NCBI GenBank assembly: GCA_031399085.1 | Contig: JANNOQ010000107.1 | Span: forward strand, 1 to 64,000 | Direction: 5' to 3' | Length of the DNA: 64,000 bases | DNA from: R-RK-3 sp031399085 | Lineage (GTDB): Bacteria; Pseudomonadota; Alphaproteobacteria; Rhizobiales; Rhodomicrobiaceae | In this document: positions 57,828 through 64,000 of the stretch, one piece after another | Layout of the letters: every line of letters begins with the position of its first letter | Position numbering within the stretch: position 1 is the stretch's first letter | Translations under genes and position numbers: made by a program | The notes under the pieces: generated by a model | The model's input: only the letters and a program-made list of their open reading frames with translations | The model's database searches: none | What the model was told of the DNA's origin: nothing

Positions 57828-58457
57828 TCATGCGCCGAGATCGATAGCCGCAATCATCATCCTGGTCACAGTCGCTTCCAGTTCGGGCGCGTTCAGAGCG
57901 TCGGGCTGGTACTCGAGCGCGGTGCTCACCATGCCCTCCAGCGAGGCGAGCGCAATCGAAATTCGCTGCATCTGGGCGGCCGTTAGAGGGCGATCGAGGA
58001 TGCGCTCGATCGTTTCAGTGACGAGATCCTGGCATTGCTGAAAGCCTTCGCGCATGATTTGCCGTCCGGCGACATCGGCTTTCGGGTGTTTCAGCGCGAG
58101 CGATAAAGGCAATTTGGCCCGCTTTTGCGCGACGAATTCCGAAGCCAGACGCGACAACAGGTCCGGAACGTTTTCGGCTCCCGCCGCCGCCCGCTGCAGG
58201 CTGGTGTAGATCTCGCGGGCGCGGCGGCGGATGATTTCGGCCAGGATTGCTTGCTTGTTAGGGAAATATTGATAGAGCGAGCCGACCGATACGCCGGCCA
58301 GATCGGCCACCGTTTTTGTCGTCAGCGCTTGATAGCCGCGCTCGAGCAAAATGCGAACCGCAGCCTCCAAAATCGCGTCCACCGTCACCGTAGAACGATC
58401 CTGGGCCGGAAATTTCCGAGGCTTTAGAGCAGCTTGATGGTTTATCGGGATCGTCAT
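57828..58457 (-). CDS. TetR-family transcriptional regulator
   Basis: The product used starts at the ATG at 58457 (MTIPINHQAALKPRKFPAQD). The helix-turn-helix is VDAILEAAVRILLERGYQAL with TTKTVADLAGVSVGSLYQYF and PNKQAILAEIIRRRA. The ligand-binding C-terminal half is helical (LVTETIERILDRPLTAAQM). It is divergent from the SDR gene, 69 bp away, which it probably represses. An alternative ATG at 58493 adds 12 residues; neither has a clear ribosome binding site. Confidence 0.85.
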   Translation of the reverse strand: MTIPINHQAALKPRKFPAQDRSTVTVDAILEAAVRILLERGYQALTTKTVADLAGVSVGSLYQYFPNKQAILAEIIRRRAREIYTSLQRAAAGAENVPDLLSRLASEFVAQKRAKLPLSLALKHPKADVAGRQIMREGFQQCQDLVTETIERILDRPLTAAQMQRISIALASLEGMVSTALEYQPDALNAPELEATVTRMMIAAIDLGA

Positions 58458-58526
58458 GGGAATGCGAATTGCCGGTTCCGGGTTCAAGGCCATATCTGTG
58501 GTATGAGCGATTATAGGAGCAACGCC

Positions 58527-59477
58527 ATGCAGAACTCTAAAATTTTTGTGTTGACGGGCGGCACTTCGGGCCTTGGGCTTGCAGCCGTCAGGCAGCTCGC
58601 CGAGGATCGCCGGAACCACATCATCGTCGGCGCGCGTCAGCCGGAGCGGGCCGAGGCGCTGTTCCCCTTGCGCCATGCCGGGCGGGTCGCCATCGAGGCG
58701 CTCGACACATCCTCATTGCAATCGGTGCGCGGCTTTGTCGAGGCGGTGCAGCGGCGTCTTTCGCCAGCTCAGACGATTTCCGGTCTCGCTTGCAATGCCG
58801 GCCTGCAGATTTATGGCGACAAACGCTCGCCGGACGGCTTCGATTTGACTTTCGCAACCAATCATCTTGGCCATTTCCTGCTTGTGCATGGGCTCCAGCT
58901 GCGCCTTGCTCCCGGAGCCGCCATCGTTTCGACCGCCAGCGGAACGCACGACCCGAACGAGCCGGGGGCGAAGCGTTTCGGCTTTCGCGGCGGCCTGTTT
59001 CCCAGTGCGAGAGAGGTCGCCGCCGGGCGGCTGAGCGCCTCCACCGACGCGGCCCAAATCGGACGCGACCGTTACGCCACCTCCAAATTGTGCAACATCT
59101 TGTTCACGCTCGAAATGGCCCGCCGCGTGCCCGCCGCGACGGCGCGCTTCATCGCCCTCGATCCGGGCCTGATGCCAGGCACGAGGCTCGCACGCGAATA
59201 TTCCGGTCCCGCGCAATTCGCATGGAGTCATATTTTGCCCATTATCGGGCCGGCGCTTCCGGGCGTCAGCTCCGCGAGGCGGTCCGGCCGCACACTGGCG
59301 CTGCTGCTGTCCGACCCCAGTATTGCGCAGCGTACGGGACTACATTTTGATTACCGGCTCAGGCAAACGGAAGTGTGGGACCAAGCCCGCCGCAAAGACT
59401 GGGCGGCCGATTTATATAAGCTCAGCGCCGAGCTATGCGGACTGGACCCCAGCGCTTTGATTGGTGCTGCCGCCTGA
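58527..59477 (+). CDS. Short-chain dehydrogenase/reductase
   Basis: The 316-residue product from the ATG at 58527 has the NAD(P) motif IFVLTGGTSGLGLAAVRQLA. It then has NHIIVGARQPERAEALFPLR, the LACNAG motif, ATNHLGHFLLVHGL and an active-site YATSKLCN (YxxxK). It is most like the protochlorophyllide reductase-like/retinol dehydrogenase-type SDRs (long C-terminus). The substrate is not known. The divergent TetR regulator suggests induction by a ligand. A good ribosome binding site AGGAGC precedes the start. Confidence 0.85.
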   Translation: MQNSKIFVLTGGTSGLGLAAVRQLAEDRRNHIIVGARQPERAEALFPLRHAGRVAIEALDTSSLQSVRGFVEAVQRRLSPAQTISGLACNAGLQIYGDKRSPDGFDLTFATNHLGHFLLVHGLQLRLAPGAAIVSTASGTHDPNEPGAKRFGFRGGLFPSAREVAAGRLSASTDAAQIGRDRYATSKLCNILFTLEMARRVPAATARFIALDPGLMPGTRLAREYSGPAQFAWSHILPIIGPALPGVSSARRSGRTLALLLSDPSIAQRTGLHFDYRLRQTEVWDQARRKDWAADLYKLSAELCGLDPSALIGAAA

Positions 59478-59488
59478 GTTGGTTGGTC

Positions 59489-59953
59489 TTACGGCACATT
59501 AGCGAGAGCGGCAATGCGGTCGAGAAACGGGCGCTGGGCGGCAAGGATTTTTTCGTGCGCCTCTGGCAGCGAAAACCAGCCAGCGCGGTCAACTTCCGGA
59601 AAGGTCTGAACACGGCCGCTGCGCGGCGGCCATTCCATTTCGAAGCGGTTGCTGCGGATCATGGTAATGTCGAGGTCGCCTTCGAGCGTAAAGGCGGTGA
59701 CGCGTTTACCGGACCGCTGCTTGACCTCGCCGAGGGATTTCAAGTCTCCGGCCGCCTCCACGCCGAGCTCTTCGCTGAATTCGCGTCGGGCCGCGGTTTC
59801 GGCGTCCTCATCGAAGCCATATTCCCCTTTAGGAATCGACCAAGCGCCGAGGTCTTTTTTACGCCAAAACGGTCCGCCGGGATGAACGAGCAGCACCTCA
59901 AGCCGACAGCCGCACCGCCGGTACATCAGAATTCCCGCGCTTGTCGGCACCAT
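59489..59953 (-). CDS. NUDIX hydrolase
   Basis: The 154-residue product from the ATG at 59953 is MVPTSAGILMYRRCGCRLEV. The NUDIX box is GEYGFDEDAETAARREFSEELG (GX5EX7REUXEEXG). FWRKKDLGAWSIPKGEYGF is typical of the NUDIX 4 subgroup. It likely hydrolyses a nucleoside diphosphate derivative; no substrate can be inferred. It lies 22 bp after the stop of iolB on the same strand and may be transcribed with it. Confidence 0.88.
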   Translation of the reverse strand: MVPTSAGILMYRRCGCRLEVLLVHPGGPFWRKKDLGAWSIPKGEYGFDEDAETAARREFSEELGVEAAGDLKSLGEVKQRSGKRVTAFTLEGDLDITMIRSNRFEMEWPPRSGRVQTFPEVDRAGWFSLPEAHEKILAAQRPFLDRIAALANVP

Positions 59954-59975
59954 CGCTCTTGCCTTGCGCGCACCG

Positions 59976-60782
59976 TCACATCGTCCCGCCGATCCAATCA
60001 TGGTCCGGCTCGTTGCGAAAGCGCCAGGCTCGGCGCGGTCCGGCCATGACATTCAAATAATAAAGATCGTAGCCATGCGCGGCGGCGCACGGGTGATGGC
60101 CGCGCGGCACCAGAACGGCATCGCCGTCATAGACCGCCATCGTCTCGTCGAGCGAGCGGTCGGCGGTGTAGACGCGCTGAATGCCGAAGCCCTGCGGTGG
60201 TTGCAGCCGGTGGTAATAGGTTTCCTCTAGATAGGTCTCATGCGGAAAATCGTCCGTGTCATGCTTGTGCGGCGGATAGGAGGACCAGTTGCCGGCGGGG
60301 GTAAAAACCTCGGTGATGAGCAAGCTCTCGGCGGCGTCGCGCTCTTCCATCATGATGGGGTGGACATGGCGCAAATTGCTTCCAGCGCCACGGCTGACGC
60401 GCTGGATGTCGCCCGGGCGGATGAGGCGCGGCGGATACCCGCCTTTGCCGGGGGCTGAGCCGATGCCGATTTCCAAATCGGTTACCGCCACGAGCGACCA
60501 TGACGACCCAGGGGGAACGTACAGCGCAAAAGGCGGCGTTTGCTCAAAGACCGAATGCCTCTCTCCGACCTCGCCGAAATCCTTGCCGCCGGCGGATGCC
60601 CGCGCGCGGCCCGAGAGGATAACGATGCAGACCTCGCGGTCACCGGTTTCGCGCGCCAAGGCTTGGCCTTGCCCCAGGCGATGAACCGCAAAGCCGACAT
60701 AGCGCCAGCCCGCGCTCTCCGGCGTGATGCAATGGATTTTGCCATCGGCATCGGGAGCATTGGGTTTGAGTAGCAGAGACAA
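59976..60782 (-). CDS. iolB: 5-deoxy-glucuronate isomerase
   Basis: The 268-residue cupin protein has SLLLKPNAPDADGKIHCITP, YVGFAVHRLGQGQALARETG, DREVCIVILSGRARASAGGK, YVPPGSSWSLVAVTDLEIGI. The metal site is YPPHKHDTDDFPHETYLEET, and YYLNVMAGPRRAWRFRNEPD is at the C-terminus. It converts 5-deoxy-D-glucuronate to 5-dehydro-2-deoxy-D-gluconate in myo-inositol breakdown. It lies 21 bp after the IolC gene. IolD and IolE genes are not adjacent. Confidence 0.93.
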   Translation of the reverse strand: MSLLLKPNAPDADGKIHCITPESAGWRYVGFAVHRLGQGQALARETGDREVCIVILSGRARASAGGKDFGEVGERHSVFEQTPPFALYVPPGSSWSLVAVTDLEIGIGSAPGKGGYPPRLIRPGDIQRVSRGAGSNLRHVHPIMMEERDAAESLLITEVFTPAGNWSSYPPHKHDTDDFPHETYLEETYYHRLQPPQGFGIQRVYTADRSLDETMAVYDGDAVLVPRGHHPCAAAHGYDLYYLNVMAGPRRAWRFRNEPDHDWIGGTM

Positions 60783-60803
60783 AGCGATCTCCGATTTCAG
60801 ATG

Positions 60804-62714
60804 CTACGCTTCGATCTGGTTTCGATTCCGCCCGCGCCACAAGGCGACAAGCGACCGGAAGCGGCTCGCCATATCCTCGATCGCTGCCTCATCGTCGATC
60901 TCACCCCTCAGCCAAAGTTCGGCGGCGTGGCTGAAGATGGTGCGCCCGACAGCGAAGCCTTTCACGCTGCGGCTGCCGGCCGAATCCTGGAAGGCGGCGC
61001 GCAGTTCGGTTTCCTCCGCCTCCAGCCCGAGAATGACGACGCCGCGGCAGGCGGGATCGTGCCGGGCAATGACGGCGTCGATGCGCGCCCATGCGGCAGG
61101 CGAGATTTGCGGCTCTAATTTCCACCAGTCGGGTTTGATGCCGAGGCTGTAGAGATGATCCAGCACATCGGCGACGGTCGTTTCCTCAAGCGGCGCGGAT
61201 TTCCCAGCGATAATCTCGATTAGAAACTCCCGGCCGAGTTTGAGCGCGGCTTCTTGCAGATGCAGCAGAGCCCGATCTTGGGCCCCGCGCAAGACAGACT
61301 TGTCATCCGGATGGTAGAAGCACAAGGCTTTAGCGACATGGCTGGCGGGCCATTCGATCAGATGCGCGCCCAAATCATGTCCGCATTCGAAGCTGAGCGG
61401 GATTGAGCCGGGCTCCTCGACCGGCCGCGCCACCCACAGCCCGTACTCCTCCGCCTTGAACAGCGCCGCGCGCCCATAGCGGCCGTCGCACAGCACGCCG
61501 AAGCCCGCGCCGCCATCGGCCGTGCGCGCCGCCGCCTCGATAGCGAGCAGCTTGAGCCGTTCGAGTTTTGTCGTCTCGACGCCGAGGGACCGGCATAAAT
61601 CCGCAAGCTGTTTGCGATGATCGATGGCGAGCGCCATCAGCTCGGGCTGTTCGCTCCGCCTCGTGCTCGTTCTATGCAAGTGATTGAGCGCCCCGTCCTC
61701 GCGCAGACGCGGATTGCGGTTTTCGCTCGCGAGGAAATGTTGCATCTCGGGCCATGTCGGGTATTCGGGCGAGCAGAGCAGGCGCGAAACCGCGATCGCC
61801 CCGCACGCATTCGCCCAGCGCGCCGACACCGCCCAAGGCTCATCCCGAAGCCAGCCGCGCAGCAGCCCGGCCATGAACGCGTCGCCCGCTCCGAGCACGT
61901 TATAGACCTCGACCGGAAAACCCGCGCCTTGGATACCCGCATCCAGATCGGCGGGGATCGCAGCGGGAAACACCGCACAGCCCATCGGCCCGCGTTTGCA
62001 AACCAGGGTCGCCGCCGAAACCTCCCGCACGCCCCGGAGCGCGTTGAGCGTATCGGCTGAGCCGCCCGCGATGTGGAACTCTTCTTCAGTACCCACGATC
62101 AGGTCGCAAAGCGGAAGCAGTTCCGTCAGCATCGCCGTCACAGTCTCGCTGCCGATGAATCGGGCCGCGCCATCACCATGGCCCGCCAATCCCCAAAGAT
62201 TGGGTCGGTAGTCGATGTCGAGCACCAGCCTTGCTCCGCCGGACTTTGCCAGACGCGCGGCGTTCATGCAGGCGGCCCGCGTGTTCTCGGCGGAAAGGTG
62301 GGTGCCGGTGAGGACGACCGCCTTTGTCCGCCCGATCAAGTCCGGGTCGATATCGGCCTCGCACAAAGCCATGTCGGCGCAATTCTCGCGATAGAAAATC
62401 AACGGGAAATCGTGCTCGTTGCGCACCCCGAGCAGCACCAGCGCGGTCAAGCGGGCCTTGTCGGTGATGACGCCGCTCACGTCGACGCGCTCGGCGATGA
62501 GCTGCTCGCGGATGAAGCGGCCCATATGTTCGTCGCCCACCCGCGTGATGAGTCCCGCCCGCAGACCCAGTCTGGCGCAGCCGACCGCGATATTCGTCGG
62601 GCAGCCGCCCACGGCCTTGGCGAATGTCGCCATATCTTCGAGGCGACCGCCAATTTGTTGGCCGTAAAGGTCAACCGACGACCGGCCGATCGTCAAGACA
62701 TCCAACATGCCCAT
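60804..62714 (-). CDS. iolC: 5-dehydro-2-deoxygluconokinase fused to DUF2090 aldolase-like domain
   Basis: The ATG at 62714 gives MGMLDVLTIGRSSVDLYGQQ. Residues about 1-310 are a PfkB-type sugar kinase: IGGRLEDMATFAKAVGGCPTN, GLRAGLITRVGDEHMGRFIR and the active-site GFPVEVYNVLGAGDAFMAGLL. Residues about 330-635 are the DUF2090 domain: ALAIDHRKQLADLCR, SIPLSFECGHDLGAHLIEWP, GLEAEETELRAAFQDSAGSR and VKGFAVGRTIF. The fusion is common in rhizobia and combines phosphorylation of 5-dehydro-2-deoxygluconate with its aldol cleavage. It lies downstream of the operator at 62763. Confidence 0.92.
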   Translation of the reverse strand: MGMLDVLTIGRSSVDLYGQQIGGRLEDMATFAKAVGGCPTNIAVGCARLGLRAGLITRVGDEHMGRFIREQLIAERVDVSGVITDKARLTALVLLGVRNEHDFPLIFYRENCADMALCEADIDPDLIGRTKAVVLTGTHLSAENTRAACMNAARLAKSGGARLVLDIDYRPNLWGLAGHGDGAARFIGSETVTAMLTELLPLCDLIVGTEEEFHIAGGSADTLNALRGVREVSAATLVCKRGPMGCAVFPAAIPADLDAGIQGAGFPVEVYNVLGAGDAFMAGLLRGWLRDEPWAVSARWANACGAIAVSRLLCSPEYPTWPEMQHFLASENRNPRLREDGALNHLHRTSTRRSEQPELMALAIDHRKQLADLCRSLGVETTKLERLKLLAIEAAARTADGGAGFGVLCDGRYGRAALFKAEEYGLWVARPVEEPGSIPLSFECGHDLGAHLIEWPASHVAKALCFYHPDDKSVLRGAQDRALLHLQEAALKLGREFLIEIIAGKSAPLEETTVADVLDHLYSLGIKPDWWKLEPQISPAAWARIDAVIARHDPACRGVVILGLEAEETELRAAFQDSAGSRSVKGFAVGRTIFSHAAELWLRGEIDDEAAIEDMASRFRSLVALWRGRNRNQIEA

Positions 62715-62762
62715 GTCCCGTCCCAAAAGGCTTCACTCCGATTCAGCCGATCCGCTAGAATT

Positions 62763-62776
62763 AGAATTTTAATTCT
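62763..62776. promoter_or_regulatory. IolR-like palindrome upstream of iolC
   Basis: AGAA-TTTTAA-TTCT matches the rhizobial IolR pattern GGAA-N6-TTCC with A/T in the outer positions. It is embedded in an AT-rich stretch upstream of iolC, between that gene and iolR. Likely operator for the iolC-iolB operon. Confidence 0.6.
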
Positions 62777-62809
62777 ATTTGATGTCAATCCAGAACGAAC
62801 GTGTCGCAA

Positions 62810-63652
62810 CTATCCCTCGGCACGAAGCTCCGCCGCAAGCGTGGCGAGCGCCATGCAGACACAAAAGGTAGCGCCGAGCGAGCGGAAGCCCAGATAGTCC
62901 TCCTCGACGACTTCGAGCCATCGGCGGGCGATGTGGGCGAGCGGGCTGAATGTGCTGTCGGTGATCGAGATGACCGGCACGCCGCGCTCGGCGGCGGCCG
63001 TCGCGATCTCGACCGTCGCCGGGGTGTAGGGCGTGAAGCTGATGGCGATCAGCGTGTCGCGCGCCGACGAGCCGGACAGTTCAGATGCGCCCATATGCGC
63101 CATGTTGGTCAAGAGGCGGTGGCGCATATCGAGCTTGCCGAACAGATAGGCGAGATAGCTGGCTGCCGGAAAGGCGCGGCGATTGCCGAGCAGGTAGATC
63201 GTGTCGGCCTTGGCGATGATTTGGGCGGCGGCAGCGAATTGTTCGCCATCGAGCGCCTCGCGGATGCGCAGGATCGAGCGGATGGTGGCTTCCGAGAAGC
63301 CGGCCAGCAAATTTCCGCCCGGATCGTCGGGCGCTGTTGCGCGTAACGAATGGAGCCGGTCCTGGTAGTCGGGCCAACGCTGCTGCAATTTGCGCCGGTA
63401 GATCGACTGCAGCTCGGAGAAACCTTGAAAGCCAAGCGCCTGGGCGAAACGCACCAGCGTCGAGGGTTGAACGCCGGCTTGCGCCGCGATGCTGCCGACA
63501 GTCCCCAGCGCGATCTCGTCGGGATGATCGACGGCGAATTCGGCGACCTGCGCCAGGCGTTTTGGCATCCCGCCGCGCCCGGCGATGATCCGTTCGCGCA
63601 ACGTTTCATAGTCCGGCGCGGAGGCGGCGGTTTCGGAGTGATCGTCCATCAT
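62810..63652 (-). CDS. iolR: RpiR/MurR-family transcriptional regulator, IolR-like
   Basis: From the ATG at 63652 the 280-residue product is MMDDHSETAASAPDYETLRE. Residues about 30-100 are the helix-turn-helix (GTVGSIAAQAGVQPSTLVRF and AQALGFQGFSELQSIYR). Residues about 130-270 form the SIS sugar-binding domain (FAAAAQIIAKADTIYLLGNR, DTLIAISFTPYTPATVEIAT). It resembles IolR of rhizobia, which represses inositol genes and is released by an inositol-derived phosphosugar. It lies between iolC and the divergent ABC binding-protein gene. Confidence 0.85.
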   Translation of the reverse strand: MMDDHSETAASAPDYETLRERIIAGRGGMPKRLAQVAEFAVDHPDEIALGTVGSIAAQAGVQPSTLVRFAQALGFQGFSELQSIYRRKLQQRWPDYQDRLHSLRATAPDDPGGNLLAGFSEATIRSILRIREALDGEQFAAAAQIIAKADTIYLLGNRRAFPAASYLAYLFGKLDMRHRLLTNMAHMGASELSGSSARDTLIAISFTPYTPATVEIATAAAERGVPVISITDSTFSPLAHIARRWLEVVEEDYLGFRSLGATFCVCMALATLAAELRAEG

Positions 63653-63756
63653 GCCCGCCAGCCTCGACCCGCCCGCCGGATGATCGTGAAACTGCGTGGC
63701 GCTGTAAGCCGCGAATAGGTCTTGCGTTCGAACATAAATTCGATATCCTTGCAAAA

Positions 63757-63770
63757 GGAATGAACGTTCC
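63757..63770. promoter_or_regulatory. IolR operator between iolR and the ABC binding-protein gene
   Basis: GGAA at 63757-63760 and TTCC at 63767-63770 are separated by TGAACG. This is an exact match to the GGAA-N6-TTCC motif described for the IolR repressor of Sinorhizobium. It lies in the divergent spacer between iolR (start 63652) and the ABC gene (start 63893), so it can control both. Confidence 0.75.
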
Positions 63771-63892
63771 ATTTAACAGATATAAACGTCCCAGACCGAA
63801 CGCGCAAGAACTGGAGACGGAGACAGGGCACGAGGAAACGGTCCGGCACGCGGCGCAGGCCAATTGGCTGAGACCAAGAATGGGAGGACAGA

Positions 63893-64000
63893 ATGAGCAG
63901 GATGTTATTGCGTATCGCGCTTTCGGCTTCGGCAATGGCCTTAGCTATCGGCGCGCAGTCCGCAGCAGCCCAGGATAAGAAACCCATCGTCATCGGCATC
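63893..64000 (+). CDS. Sugar ABC transporter periplasmic binding protein (5' part)
   Basis: Only 36 codons are in the window. The product begins MSRMLLRIALSASAMALAIG and has a signal peptide ending at SAAAQ; the mature protein starts DKKPIVIGI, which is the usual opening of ribose/inositol-type periplasmic binding proteins. The preceding ribosome binding site is GGGAGGAC. Its divergent position from iolR strongly suggests an inositol transporter. The rest lies outside. Confidence 0.75.
   Translation, partial: MSRMLLRIALSASAMALAIGAQSAAAQDKKPIVIGI

Overview
The window is a GC-rich alphaproteobacterial chromosome segment. Gene content points to the Rhizobiales (Hyphomicrobiales), most likely around the Beijerinckiaceae/Methylocystaceae: a rhizobial-type gene transfer agent cluster, the order aroB-aroK / small membrane gene / xerD, a malyl-CoA lyase-like enzyme, YkuD-type L,D-transpeptidases with poly-(Gln/Pro/Ala) tails, and an IolC-DUF2090 fusion. 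The family-level placement is an inference. No rRNA, tRNA, CRISPR array or transposase was recognised.

Positions 1-12385 (all minus strand) hold a gene transfer agent (GTA)-type head-tail cluster in the classical order from small terminase to tail gene g13. It is probably not intact. The g6 connector carries a one-base frameshift near 4040, the tail assembly chaperone has no conventional start codon, a 197-bp palindromic element sits between g12 and g13, and a lower-GC three-gene cassette (8555-10483, ending in a TIGR04255-like protein) separates terminase from portal. This cassette is the best candidate for an undescribed system in the window.

Positions 12711-24124 are housekeeping and envelope genes: a YcgN-like Cys-cluster protein, a class A penicillin-binding protein, a DUF1214/DUF1254 pair, DUF1491, a succinate-semialdehyde-type dehydrogenase, a giant pentapeptide/J-domain/membrane protein, a porin, DsbB and a DedA-like protein. 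Positions 24496-26395 carry a sigma54-type promoter with glnK-amtB for ammonium uptake. Positions 26571-33642 carry a malyl-CoA lyase-like enzyme, hspQ, an AT-rich methyltransferase, a YnfA-type protein, aroB-aroK, a 46-codon membrane protein, xerD and accA.

Positions 33833-40828 are cell-envelope oriented: two tandem L,D-transpeptidases, a PlsB-like acyltransferase, then an aspartate-rich cluster. That cluster is a subtilase with Asp runs, a small secreted Asp-rich protein, and a divergent ECF sigma/anti-sigma pair. Positions 40885-48148 hold an MpaB-type oxygenase, YihY, a Na+/H+ antiporter, a membrane protein and a CheB-CheR-PAS-HWE kinase fusion whose CheB part lacks its catalytic His.

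Positions 48409-57748 are accessory metabolism: a thioesterase, a PPOX-fold protein, a cobalt-type nitrile hydratase operon with a His-rich alpha subunit, a sulfite-oxidase-like/ferredoxin-reductase-like/DUF6510 redox trio, an intradiol dioxygenase-like protein, a dienelactone hydrolase, a 2OG-oxygenase-like/FkbM pair and a phosphatase. Positions 57828-64000 carry TetR/SDR, NUDIX, then myo-inositol catabolism (iolB, iolC-DUF2090, RpiR-type iolR and the start of a sugar-binding ABC protein) with two IolR-like palindromes.
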